Assembly (NCBI RefSeq): GCF_005116665.1
Contig: NZ_SWCJ01000002.1
Span: 406,602 to 470,601, forward strand
Direction: 5' to 3'
DNA length: 64,000 nucleotides
From: Ferrimonas aestuarii
GTDB lineage: Bacteria; Pseudomonadota; Gammaproteobacteria; Enterobacterales; Shewanellaceae
Shown here: positions 1-8,880 of the stretch, piece after piece
How positions within the stretch are numbered: position 1 is the first letter of the stretch
Layout of the letters: the number at the start of each line of letters is the position of its first letter
The notes under the pieces: model-generated
Told to the model about the DNA's origin: nothing
The model's input: only the letters and a program-made list of their open reading frames with translations
Databases searched by the model: none
Program-made: the position numbers and the translations under genes

Positions 1-403
1 TGCTCAAGGAAAAATGATTCGGAGTCACCCCGGACACTTCTCCGTCGCTGCGGCCAAACTCACTGAACAGCGCATGCACCTTGACGCGTTTGGCTGCACT
101 CCAATCGGTCACAAACGGCAACGTCTGCTCGGCGGCACGCACGTCTCCCAAACTTAAACCAACACTGTGCTCTCGTATCGCTTTAAGGGCTTCCCCATCG
201 GCACTGCGGGCCTCAACGACCACGTTTCTAAGCCCCATAGACTCAATCATTTTCAGCGCTTCCCGTTCGGCGCCTTCACCAATGGACAGCATGGCGATCA
301 CCGCGCCAACACCAAACACCATTCCCAGCAGCGTTAAGCCGGTTCTAAGTTTGTGGTGCCACATCTCTCCAAGGGCTTGTTTCACATCATTAACGGCACT
401 CAT
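1..403 (-). CDS. MacB-type ABC transporter permease, N-terminal part (cut by window edge)
   Basis: About 134 N-terminal codons are present and the gene runs off the left edge. The product starts MSAVNDVKQALGEMW, then a hydrophobic segment (LRTGLTLLGMVFGVGAVIAML, residues about 19-39), then a soluble periplasmic stretch. This is the usual start of a MacB/FtsX-type permease, whose periplasmic domain follows the first membrane helix. The start ATG (401-403) overlaps the stop of the adaptor gene before it (ATGA), so it is the last visible gene of a coupled operon. It should form the membrane part of an exporter with the ATPase at 3582-4277. The substrate cannot be told from sequence. Confidence 0.85.
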   Translation of the reverse strand, partial: MSAVNDVKQALGEMWHHKLRTGLTLLGMVFGVGAVIAMLSIGEGAEREALKMIESMGLRNVVVEARSADGEALKAIREHSVGLSLGDVRAAEQTLPFVTDWSAAKRVKVHALFSEFGRSDGEVSGVTPNHFSLS

Positions 404-1617
404 GACTGGGCTCCTTGGCCTGACGATTGCGATTTCGGCTCGGTTAATGCCACCACATCCCCCGGTTTCACGCCTTGGGTGATCACGGTGCGATTTAGGC
501 TGCGCTCTCCAGATTCAACCCGCTGTTTTTCAAAGCGGCCGCCCCGTTTCACAAACAACCAACTTTCCCCCTCTTTTTGATACAGAGCCTGATTTGGTAC
601 CGAGATCGCTTGGTCGATCTGATTCACAATAACCTGTCCCTGAACCTCCCGCCCCGGCATCATGTAAGAGGTATCGGTGTGAGCAAGAGTGACCGTAAAT
701 CCAAAGTAATTCACGGGTGAGTCCTTGTCTTTGGGTACCGCCAACGCATCCACCTGAGAGACCTCGCCTTGAATAAGACGATCGGGATAGGCATCCAGAC
801 GAACCTCTACGGGCAAGCCCACTTTTAAGCCCGCGGCTTCAGATTCCAATACATGAAATTTTGCCTTCATCTGAGTCAAATTTGGGATCTGGCCAATGGG
901 CATGCCCGCCCAAACCATGTCGCCGGCGGCCATTGGCGCGCCGGAGTTCCAGCCTCTGCCAACAATAAATAGCCCATCCGAGGGCGCGATCACCTCCATC
1001 GCCGTTAAGTTGGCGCTGGCCACGTCCAAGTTGTTTTGATGGCCTTGCTGTTTTAACGCGATCAACTGCTGCTCCGCTTTGGAGCGGCTGCTTTGCTCAG
1101 ACTCATCCCAGTTCAGATAATCGTACTTTGCGCCCAGATACTCCTGATTGCGCATGTTATCGATCACCTCAATTCGAGAATAAACTCTGGGATCGTCACT
1201 GAAGAATCGCTGCGCCAACTCAGACTCAGTTAAAGTAAGCGATTTATCTTGCTGCAGCTGCTGCACCACATTGCCATCTTTTTGCTGCTGCAATTGGATG
1301 TCGATGGCCAACTTGTCGACCTCAAATCGAGCTAGGTCCGCGTCCATCTGCTGACGCTGAGGATCAAGCCGAGCGATCACCTGCCCCTGCTTAACCAAGC
1401 TGTAATTATCCGCAACCCACAACAACGACTGGGGACCGCGCAGGGAGCTTGGCACCGACACCGTGGTGGCATCCACCGCTTCCAACTCCCCTTTGGCATA
1501 GATTCGATGCTCAAAAGGCTGCTGCTCTAGAGCAACGCTCAGCACTTGTTGGTCTGGCGCCTCACTGCATCCGGCTAATGTGGTGCAGGCCAAAAGGCTT
1601 ATCATTAAGCGATTCAT
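400..1617 (-). CDS. HlyD/MacA-like periplasmic adaptor lipoprotein (adaptor 1)
   Basis: 405 residues. The N-terminus MNRLMISLLACTTLAGC is a lipoprotein signal with lipobox LAGC, so the mature protein is anchored by Cys17. The rest follows the membrane-fusion-protein pattern: a lipoyl-like half near residues 45-75, a long coiled-coil hairpin (about 75-200), the second lipoyl half, then a beta-barrel region (about 240-330) and a membrane-proximal domain near VPNQALYQKEG. Such adaptors bridge an inner-membrane exporter and an outer-membrane channel. It overlaps both neighbours by ATGA junctions. Third of three tandem adaptors in the operon. Confidence 0.85.
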   Translation of the reverse strand: MNRLMISLLACTTLAGCSEAPDQQVLSVALEQQPFEHRIYAKGELEAVDATTVSVPSSLRGPQSLLWVADNYSLVKQGQVIARLDPQRQQMDADLARFEVDKLAIDIQLQQQKDGNVVQQLQQDKSLTLTESELAQRFFSDDPRVYSRIEVIDNMRNQEYLGAKYDYLNWDESEQSSRSKAEQQLIALKQQGHQNNLDVASANLTAMEVIAPSDGLFIVGRGWNSGAPMAAGDMVWAGMPIGQIPNLTQMKAKFHVLESEAAGLKVGLPVEVRLDAYPDRLIQGEVSQVDALAVPKDKDSPVNYFGFTVTLAHTDTSYMMPGREVQGQVIVNQIDQAISVPNQALYQKEGESWLFVKRGGRFEKQRVESGERSLNRTVITQGVKPGDVVALTEPKSQSSGQGAQS

Positions 1618-2621
1618 AGGGCGAACTCCACTTTGGTTGTCATCCCTGGGCGCATAAGCTCAGGATCCGGCTGGGCAATCTGTGCCACGGCATCAAACAC
1701 CACCACCGGGACATCCTGATTTTTGCGGCGGAAAATGGGGCTTATTTCGGTAATGGTCGCCACAAACTCTCGGTCCGGACTGGCGTCTAAGCGCACCACC
1801 AGTTGCTGTCCTAATGACACTCGCTTGGCCTCCACTTCCGGAATGCTCAAGCGAACCTCCATCTGATCCAGATTTGGCAGCCTAACCAAAGGCTCCCCCA
1901 CGTACGCCGTGGCTCCCTCTTTCAGCTTGGTGCCATCCATGCCGGTACCGCGAACCACCATGCCCGCGCGAGGCGCGGTGATGGTCATCTTGGCGATGTC
2001 CCGCTGGATCTGATCCACCTGCAGTTGCCAACGCTGACGATCGCCCTCAAGCATCGCCAAACGCTGAGCTGAGCCGGTATGCTCTAGCTCAATTTTTTTG
2101 GTGATAAGCTCTACCCGAGCTTGGGCAATCACCGCATCCCGCTGGTATTTCTCCCGTTCCAGCGCCGCCACACTGTCGTCCTGAATTTCATACTTACGCT
2201 TGGCTTTATCCAGTTCCATCTTGGCTTCGGCCAACTGCAGTTTCAGATCTTCCGCCTGCTTCTCGTTACGCAGCTTGGTGGTCTTGATGTCCTGCTCTAC
2301 CGACGCCAGATCCGATTGACGCTGGGTCAATCGCTGCTGCAGCTCTGAGCTGTCCAACACCACCAGCCGCTCTCCAGGCGCCACTGTTTTGCCCTCGGGT
2401 GCCAGATACTTGACCTGATACTGCCACTGCCAGCGCACCGCCGGTGGCGACATGCTGAACGAGTCCGATGACTCTAGCGTGCCGCTTACCATCAGCGGCG
2501 TTATTTTGGCTTTAGGAGCAACGGCTACCTGCTCTTGGGGGCTACCGCACCCCGACAACAGCATGGCGCAGATCAACAAGTTTGGGGTTAATGAAACGGA
2601 CAGCCGTGGGTGTTTACTCAT
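1614..2621 (-). CDS. HlyD-like periplasmic adaptor lipoprotein (adaptor 2)
   Basis: 335 residues with an N-terminal lipoprotein signal ending in lipobox LSGC (Cys25). A lipoyl-like segment (LAPEGKTVAPGERLVVLDSS) leads into a long charged coiled coil (about residues 95-205, rich in K, E, Q). This is followed by the second lipoyl half (MTITAPRAGMVVRGTG) and a beta-barrel domain. The fold is the standard adaptor of tripartite efflux pumps. Start and stop overlap the flanking adaptors by 4 bases each, which implies coupled translation and roughly equal amounts of the three proteins. Confidence 0.83.
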   Translation of the reverse strand: MSKHPRLSVSLTPNLLICAMLLSGCGSPQEQVAVAPKAKITPLMVSGTLESSDSFSMSPPAVRWQWQYQVKYLAPEGKTVAPGERLVVLDSSELQQRLTQRQSDLASVEQDIKTTKLRNEKQAEDLKLQLAEAKMELDKAKRKYEIQDDSVAALEREKYQRDAVIAQARVELITKKIELEHTGSAQRLAMLEGDRQRWQLQVDQIQRDIAKMTITAPRAGMVVRGTGMDGTKLKEGATAYVGEPLVRLPNLDQMEVRLSIPEVEAKRVSLGQQLVVRLDASPDREFVATITEISPIFRRKNQDVPVVVFDAVAQIAQPDPELMRPGMTTKVEFAL

Positions 2622-3592
2622 GATTTGACCTCCAGTTCCACGCGCACACTCATGCCAGGCATCAGCTCGACTTGCTTACTGTCCCCTAGGGTCACGCCCA
2701 CCTGAAACCAGTTGGAGTTGCCCCAACCCGGTTTACGAATGCCTTTTTGCGCAACCTGTTTCACCTTACCCTCAAGAACCACTTGGGTATCGGCATCGAG
2801 AAACACCGTCACCGACATGCCGGGCTTGATGGCATCAATCTCCACCTCGTTAGCCCAGGCCTGAATGGCCAGTTCATCAAACTTGGGAATGGACGCCACC
2901 GGGGTGCCAATTTGCACAGTGCTGCCGACCTCGGTTTTCTCCCCAGTCCAAGGGTGACGCGCATAGATGATGGGGCCATCGTATTTCGCCACCAGCTCCA
3001 GGTTTTTCATTAGCTCTTGTGAATTACTCAGTTCCAACTCGGCTTTCTCTTGATCCAGCTCCAGCTTGGCGATCTCTTCGACTGCCGCCTGTTTCGCCTC
3101 CATTAATGCCCGCTGCGCTTTTTCTAGCTCTCCATCGGCTTTCATCAGTTCAAACTGCTTGTCGGCATACTCTTTGGGGCTTTGGAAATCCGGTGGCACA
3201 TCTGCATCCAACTTGGCTTTTTCCTGCTGCAGTTGTCGCTGCTTAAAATCAAATTCCGCCTGTAAGCGCCGCTGCTCAAGCTCGACTAACTTAGCTTGAC
3301 GGGCAGCTTTAACTTGAATCAGCTGGGCCTGATTTTGATCCACTTGGCTGGTGATGGTGCCCTTATCAAAGATCACCACCGGATCACCGGCTTTGACCAT
3401 GCTGCCCTCTTCCGCCATCCATTGAATTTGGTAGCGCCACGCTCGTCCTGCGCGAGGCACCGTCAGCGACTGGGCTTCCAGCGCGGCCACCTCACCGGTC
3501 AATAACATGGTTTCCCCATGACTGGGCAGGGTTGTCAGCGCAGATAAAGCCATCAGTAACAGGGGCAAGCGTCTAATTGAGTTATGCGGCAT
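2618..3592 (-). CDS. HlyD-like secreted adaptor protein (adaptor 3)
   Basis: 324 residues from the ATG at 3592. This start is preferred over upstream in-frame codons because it begins a normal signal peptide (MPHNSIRRLPLLLMALSALT, cleavage after LPSHG) and overlaps the ATPase stop by only 11 bases. There is no lipobox Cys, unlike the next two adaptors. The body has a lipoyl-like start (MAEEGSMVKAGDPVVIFDKG), a coiled coil of about 110 residues and a C-terminal barrel (MLPGMSVRVELE pattern typical of adaptors). It is the first adaptor after the ATPase gene. Confidence 0.83.
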   Translation of the reverse strand: MPHNSIRRLPLLLMALSALTTLPSHGETMLLTGEVAALEAQSLTVPRAGRAWRYQIQWMAEEGSMVKAGDPVVIFDKGTITSQVDQNQAQLIQVKAARQAKLVELEQRRLQAEFDFKQRQLQQEKAKLDADVPPDFQSPKEYADKQFELMKADGELEKAQRALMEAKQAAVEEIAKLELDQEKAELELSNSQELMKNLELVAKYDGPIIYARHPWTGEKTEVGSTVQIGTPVASIPKFDELAIQAWANEVEIDAIKPGMSVTVFLDADTQVVLEGKVKQVAQKGIRKPGWGNSNWFQVGVTLGDSKQVELMPGMSVRVELEVKS

Positions 3593-4277
3593 AACTGGCC
3601 CCCGCTTCGATTCGGTCAATTTGGCCGTCACGCATCCAGATCACTCGTTTGGCGTGGCGAGCCACCTCCTCTTCGTGGGTCACCAAGACGATGGTTTGAC
3701 CGGCAGCATTGAGTTCTTTAAACAGCGCCAAGATCTCCTCGGAGGTCTTACTGTCGAGCGCTCCCGTCGGCTCATCGGCAAGCAGCACCTCAGGGCGATT
3801 GATCAACGCTCTGGCAATGGCCACGCGCTGACGCTGGCCACCGGAGAGTTGATTGGGACGGTGGTGAGCACGGGTAAGCAGCCCCACCCGCTCGAGCAGT
3901 GTTTCGGCATAGTGAATGTCATCCGCGTCTACGGCTTTGGTACGGCGGTAACGCAGTGGCAGAAGCACATTGTCTTTCGCAGACAATCGAGGCAGCAAGT
4001 GAAAGCTTTGAAACACAAAGCCGATGTGCTGATTTCGTAAACTCGAAAGCAGGTCATCATCTAACGAGGCCACTTCCTGTTCGGCCATGAAATAGGTACC
4101 GGATGTGGGCTTATCCAAACAGCCAATCACATTCATTAAGGTGGACTTACCCGAGCCTGAGGGGCCCATTATCGCCACAAACTCACCGGTTTCGATGGTC
4201 AAGTCCACCGATTTAAGCGCATCTACCTGAGCATCGCCCATCATGTAGTGCTTACTCAGCCCCTGAATTTGAATCAT
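3582..4277 (-). CDS. MacB/LolD-type ABC transporter ATPase
   Basis: 231 residues starting MIQIQGLSKHY at 4277, with GGAGAAAAAAGAGA upstream as ribosome site; an open frame extends further upstream but has no good start. Walker A is GPSGSGKST, the Q-loop is FQSF, the signature is LSGGQRQR, Walker B is VLLADEP, and the switch His lies in VLVTHEEE. These are diagnostic for the MacB/LolD/FtsE group of ATPases that power export of peptides, macrolides or lipoproteins. It is the promoter-proximal gene of the operon and pairs with the permease at the window start. Confidence 0.93.
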   Translation of the reverse strand: MIQIQGLSKHYMMGDAQVDALKSVDLTIETGEFVAIMGPSGSGKSTLMNVIGCLDKPTSGTYFMAEQEVASLDDDLLSSLRNQHIGFVFQSFHLLPRLSAKDNVLLPLRYRRTKAVDADDIHYAETLLERVGLLTRAHHRPNQLSGGQRQRVAIARALINRPEVLLADEPTGALDSKTSEEILALFKELNAAGQTIVLVTHEEEVARHAKRVIWMRDGQIDRIEAGASYAA

Positions 4278-4691
4278 AGTTTGTCTCTTTTTTCTCCTAA
4301 CTTGGCCATCTTTCTGTGAAGCTTGCGAGGTTATCGTGCGTCCTTGCCACTGTGTGCCGTCGCTGGCCGAGTTGGTTTGTGTTGCGTTCCAATAGGACTT
4401 AGAGCCTAAGATAACCAGATCAATTCCCAAGATCTGTAATCTTTTTCTGTGAATTGTCACATTCAATGACATAACGTGCAGCTCTGTGCCACTCAATGGT
4501 GACAGTGAGCTCCCCGTGATCCATCTCACACCTTTCGTACAATTGGCCACAAATGCGTTTTTACGTGCAGTGAATTCAGATTTTTCCCCATAAAGTCGCT
4601 AACATTAGTTACAACCTAATATGACAATAAAGCAAGGCCAGAAATTAACCAGTTAAAACAATCTGGTATTGGCTTTCAGGGAGACACTTCA
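4278..4691. other. Divergent intergenic region between the ABC exporter operon and the chemoreceptor gene
   Basis: 414 bases with no convincing gene. An open frame continues upstream of the ATPase start but lacks family similarity. The region must hold promoters for both divergent units. It is AT-rich near the chemoreceptor (4590-4640), but I could not assign a clear -35/-10 pair. Confidence 0.6.
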
Positions 4692-6623
4692 ATGATATTG
4701 GGAAAATTTAAGCTGGACCAACAATTTAATCTTTTGATTTTGCCTTTAACTGTCCTAGGATTTGCGATCATCAGTTTTGTGATTACCTCCACGGGACTAG
4801 ACAATCTGTCAGATAGAACTGAGTCTGCTATTCGGGGAAATGGTGAATTGGTTCGCAAGAACATCTCCCAATGGGTACAAAATCAAGATAAAACGCTGCA
4901 CTCTCTCTCTGAAAGCCCTTTGGTTAAAGGCGCACAAACCCCATCACAGCAACAACTGCTATCTACCCACCTTGTTGGACTTAAACAGGCTTTTGATTAC
5001 CGCAATGTGGCCCTGCTGGATAAACACGGCATCGCCCTTGCGGCCAGCAACTCAGGACGCATCGGCCAGAACTATGGCCAGATGGATTACTTTAATCAGG
5101 CTCAATCCACACGGGGTTTGGTGATCTCAGAGCCACGTCCCAGCCGAGTGGATGGCACCCTACTGGTGAGCATGGCCATCAAAACCCCCAATGCTGAGGT
5201 TTTGTTCTTAAGCCAATCTTTGGCGGATTTCTACCAGCGCTACGTGGACATCTCCACACTGGATAGCAACGCCTACTCCTTTATTCTCTCCAGTCAGTGC
5301 CAGCCCCTTGCCCACCCACGACTTGGCAGTGGCAGCATCAGCGACGAAAGCTTTGCCGATCTTTGCGGCGTAGAGGGTTCAATCACCTTTGAAGAGAACG
5401 GCAATCACTACCAAGGCTGGAGTCAATTTGAGCCGATAACCGGCTGGCAGATCATTAGCGCCACCAACTTGGCGCCCATCGAAGCCAGTGAACAGCAGAT
5501 GATCGAGTACGCCATCGTTGCAGCGGTGATCATCTCAATCATCATCGGCCTCACCATCTGGCTGCTGGTACGTTCCATCACCAGTGGCCTGTCCACCATG
5601 GTGACCGCCGCCGACGATCTGAGTGCCGGTGACATCGCCCTAAGTCACTTAGATGGCGCCCATTGGACACGACTGCTTGGTCGCAAAGATGAGATAGGCC
5701 AGATGGCGAGCGCCATGAACACCCTCATTGAGCACCAGCAGAGTCAAGTTCAAGGCGCCGATGCCATCGCCAAGGGCGATCTCACCCACACCATCAGCGC
5801 CACAAGCAGCCGTGACAGTCTGGGGAACGCCCTGAGCGACATGCAGCAGCATCTACAGCAGCTGGTGGATGCGGTGAAACACACGGCAACCCGAGTTGGC
5901 GGAACCACCTCTCGGCTCAACACCGATTCACTGACGCTGTCGCAAAGCGCCACCGAGCAGTTTACCTCCATCTCCACCATCAGCGCGGCGCTTCAAGAGA
6001 TAGACAGCCAGGTGAAACTCACCGCCGACTCCAGTGAAGAGATCAGTGGTCAGGCTCAACACACTCTAAAACAGGCGGAGTTGGGAACCGAGCAGATGGG
6101 CGCACTGATTGGTGCCATGTCTGAAATTCAGGAATCTGGAGAACAGATCAGCAAGATCATGGAGGAGATCACCGCCATCACAGAGCAAACCAACCTGATT
6201 GCGCTAAATGCCGCCATCGAAGCGGCCCGTGCTGGCGAGCATGGTCGCGGCTTCTCGGTGGTGGCTGACGAGGTGCGCCATCTGGCCCAGCGCAGTGCAA
6301 CGGCAGCGCAAAAAACCAATCAACTGGTGGGGCAAAACCAGATCAAAATGAACCAAGGCAGTGCCATCGTGACCCAAACGGAAAAGGTGTTCAGTGAGAT
6401 TGTGGCTCACATCAATCACAGTGCCGATCAGCTAAGCTCCATCGCCCAGGCCTGTCGAGAGCAGTCCAGTGCCACCGATGAGCTCACCGAAGGCTTAAGC
6501 CAAATTGACGCCGCGGGCCACAGTGTTTCCGAGGTGGCCGAAGCGGTCGCGGCCCAGTGTAATGAGCTGCAAGCGCTGGCCAACTCACTGCGCCAAGACA
6601 CAGACAAGTTTAAGACTCATTAA
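4692..6623 (+). CDS. Methyl-accepting chemotaxis protein with periplasmic Cache domain
   Basis: 643 residues with a good ribosome site (AGGGAGA) before ATG. A first membrane helix (about residues 13-35) is followed by a periplasmic sensor of about 235 residues (dCache-like; it contains [16 protein letters not shown] and [12 protein letters not shown]). A second helix lies at about 272-295, then HAMP and a long cytoplasmic signalling coiled coil. The conserved hairpin tip [19 protein letters not shown] is at about 497-515. It should sense a small ligand, often an amino or organic acid for this domain, and signal to CheA/CheW. It is a single-gene unit; the ligand cannot be inferred. Confidence 0.93.
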   Translation: MILGKFKLDQQFNLLILPLTVLGFAIISFVITSTGLDNLSDRTESAIRGNGELVRKNISQWVQNQDKTLHSLSESPLVKGAQTPSQQQLLSTHLVGLKQAFDYRNVALLDKHGIALAASNSGRIGQNYGQMDYFNQAQSTRGLVISEPRPSRVDGTLLVSMAIKTPNAEVLFLSQSLADFYQRYVDISTLDSNAYSFILSSQCQPLAHPRLGSGSISDESFADLCGVEGSITFEENGNHYQGWSQFEPITGWQIISATNLAPIEASEQQMIEYAIVAAVIISIIIGLTIWLLVRSITSGLSTMVTAADDLSAGDIALSHLDGAHWTRLLGRKDEIGQMASAMNTLIEHQQSQVQGADAIAKGDLTHTISATSSRDSLGNALSDMQQHLQQLVDAVKHTATRVGGTTSRLNTDSLTLSQSATEQFTSISTISAALQEIDSQVKLTADSSEEISGQAQHTLKQAELGTEQMGALIGAMSEIQESGEQISKIMEEITAITEQTNLIALNAAIEAARAGEHGRGFSVVADEVRHLAQRSATAAQKTNQLVGQNQIKMNQGSAIVTQTEKVFSEIVAHINHSADQLSSIAQACREQSSATDELTEGLSQIDAAGHSVSEVAEAVAAQCNELQALANSLRQDTDKFKTH

Positions 6624-6645
6624 CGCTGCCCTCTCTCAAGCCTTT

Positions 6646-6677
6646 GTGCCACCTTGCCTAACTAGATAAGGTGACAC
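6646..6677. terminator. Possible weak terminator hairpin between chemoreceptor and recD
   Basis: Arms GTGCCACCTT (6646-6655) and AAGGTGACAC (6668-6677) pair with one mismatch, in the gap where the two genes converge. No U-tract follows on either strand, so it may be only a weak or factor-assisted terminator. Confidence 0.3.
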
Positions 6678-6735
6678 AGAGGTTTCGCAATCGCTCTAAA
6701 ACCGGTAACGCGATTATATTTGCCCAAGTCGCAGC

Positions 6736-8880
6736 CTAGACCTGTGGCTTTCGAAGACGTTGACCAAGACCTGAAGATCGGAAAGTTCGCCGCTTAATCA
6801 TGGTGTTAACCAGAGAGGGCCTTGGCATCAGCAGCGTAAACCAATGCCTGGCTCGAGTAATGCCGGTGTAGAGCAGTTCCCGAGTGAGGACAGGGTTGTC
6901 CGCTGGCGGCAGCACCATGGCCGTGTGGGCAAACTCCGAGCCTTGAGACTTGTGAACCGTCATGGCAAACACCGTTTCTACGTCACTCAATCGAGAGGGC
7001 ATCACCAGTTTGATGCCGCCGTCGATGGTTAAAAACGCCACCTTCAAACGGCGCTCTCCCTGCTCATCAAATACCGGCAGACAGATCCCCACGTCGCCAT
7101 TCATCAGCTTCAGCCCGTAGTCGTTACGAGTAACAATCACCGGCCGGCCTGAATACCAACCTTGAGTCTGCTCAATCAGCCCTTGCGATCTGAGGGCTTC
7201 GGCCACCCGTCGATTTAGCCCCTGAACGCCATACTCACCTTCTCGAACCGCACACAGCAACTGAAACTGGGCAAACGCGGTGTGAAGCTTATGAATTAGC
7301 TGGTCTTGTTGCTCGAGTAGCGACTGCCAACCAGTGGCGGAATCGCCAATGGACTGAGCTTGCTCCGCCAGCTTAGCCAAGCCTTGATGCATTTGGCTTA
7401 GGTAGTTGCCATAACCTTGGGGTAGCCCCTGTTTTTGTGACCGGACATCATTATCGTCACCAACGACGCAAAGACGCTCAAGATTTCGGTCCTGTTCATC
7501 GATGAGCACCCGCGTCCCCAGATCGGCGCTGGGCTGACTTAGATGCTGTTTTACCGCCGCGATATTGCCGTCGTTAACCGCTTTGGCGAGCCGTCCAATG
7601 CCGCTATTGGCATCGAAGCGGTGGCTGTGGCGAAGCACCACCACCTGCTGATCCAGCTCGGTGCCCTCACCGGCATAGTCCCGCAGATCAATGCCCGTTT
7701 GTTGTTGGACATAAGCCAGCGTCTGAGGATTGTAATTGCCACCATCGGCGTACTGGCACAGATCGCCCAAAACCGCCCCCGCCTCCACCGACGCCAGCTG
7801 ATCTTTATCTCCCAGCAGTATCAGTCGCCCATGCTCTGGCAGCGCCGATAACAGCTGCGCCATCATCTCCAGATCCACCATGGAAGCTTCATCCACCACC
7901 AGCAGATCCAGGTGCAAAGGGTTACCACTGTGGTGTTTGAAGCGGCGACTGTTGTGCCGAGTTCCCAATAGGCGATGCAGGGTACTCACCTCCGTAGGAA
8001 TGGTGTCGATAAGCTCTGGAGGAAGCTGATCCCGCGCTCCGGCGAGAGATTCCGATAACCGCGCTGCCGCTTTGCCCGTGGGCGCCGCCAACTTAATTCG
8101 TAATCGGCCACCGCCATCGGAATTGATCGCTTGGTTTTGCAGCAATGCCAGCAGACGCACCACCGTGGTGGTTTTGCCAGTACCCGGTCCACCGGAGATC
8201 ACCGTAAAACCGCTACGACTGGCCAGCGCCGCTGCCACCGATTGCCAATGCACCTGTTCACCACTGCGCTCCGCATCGGACTTAAGGCTGGCGAAGAGTG
8301 CATCCAGACTCTGCCGTTGCTGCTGCGGTGGCGTGACGGTGGTATTCAGGCGCTGATGAATCAATGCGGACACCTGGCACTCATAATCAAAATAGCGCCG
8401 CAAATAGAGCCGGCCTTGACTTAACACCAGCGGAGCATTGCGTCGCTGCGAATTGGGGTCGTTAAACGCATCGACGCCATCATTTTCCTCAACCTCGACC
8501 AGTGGCGAGGCCTTAAGGCGCGCCAACAGAGTTGGCAGTTGCCACTGAGGCCGACTCGCGGGCATCAACTGCGATGGCAAAGGTAAATCATCGTGACGCC
8601 GCCCTTCCGGCGGCAAGGCCAGCAGCTGTTCTGGGGATTCCAGCAACATGGCAAGATCTAAGCACAGGTGTCCACGGCCCAATTGATGACTGCCCCACAC
8701 CGCCATCAGCAGCACACTGCCACAAGTATTTGGGTAGTGCTGTTGTAAAAACTTGGCAAAAGCCAGATCCAATGGACGCAACCAGCCTTGGGTTTCATAG
8801 GCCTTGAGCACCTCTGACAACGGCGCTTTGTGGCTTACTGATTTAAGCCCTTCGTCGGTGATAGAAATGGATTGGCTCAT
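6736..8880 (-). CDS. recD: Exonuclease V alpha subunit RecD
   Basis: 714 residues, longer than the roughly 608 of the E. coli protein. It is the SF1B 5'-3' helicase of RecBCD. An N-terminal domain is followed by Walker A GGPGTGKTTT (about residues 235-244), Walker B-like LLVVDEASMVD, and C-terminal helicase motifs including TVHKSQGSEF and LLYTGITRAR. The start overlaps the recB stop (ATGA). An insertion of about 100 residues around residues 390-500 accounts for the extra length. It completes the adjacent recC-recB-recD unit used in double-strand-break repair and degradation of foreign linear DNA. Confidence 0.96.
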   Translation of the reverse strand: MSQSISITDEGLKSVSHKAPLSEVLKAYETQGWLRPLDLAFAKFLQQHYPNTCGSVLLMAVWGSHQLGRGHLCLDLAMLLESPEQLLALPPEGRRHDDLPLPSQLMPASRPQWQLPTLLARLKASPLVEVEENDGVDAFNDPNSQRRNAPLVLSQGRLYLRRYFDYECQVSALIHQRLNTTVTPPQQQRQSLDALFASLKSDAERSGEQVHWQSVAAALASRSGFTVISGGPGTGKTTTVVRLLALLQNQAINSDGGGRLRIKLAAPTGKAAARLSESLAGARDQLPPELIDTIPTEVSTLHRLLGTRHNSRRFKHHSGNPLHLDLLVVDEASMVDLEMMAQLLSALPEHGRLILLGDKDQLASVEAGAVLGDLCQYADGGNYNPQTLAYVQQQTGIDLRDYAGEGTELDQQVVVLRHSHRFDANSGIGRLAKAVNDGNIAAVKQHLSQPSADLGTRVLIDEQDRNLERLCVVGDDNDVRSQKQGLPQGYGNYLSQMHQGLAKLAEQAQSIGDSATGWQSLLEQQDQLIHKLHTAFAQFQLLCAVREGEYGVQGLNRRVAEALRSQGLIEQTQGWYSGRPVIVTRNDYGLKLMNGDVGICLPVFDEQGERRLKVAFLTIDGGIKLVMPSRLSDVETVFAMTVHKSQGSEFAHTAMVLPPADNPVLTRELLYTGITRARHWFTLLMPRPSLVNTMIKRRTFRSSGLGQRLRKPQV

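Noticed and set aside
4278..4550. N-terminal extension of the ABC ATPase
   Set aside because: The extra 90 residues show no ABC similarity, and the ATG at 4277 has a good ribosome site and the normal family N-terminus.
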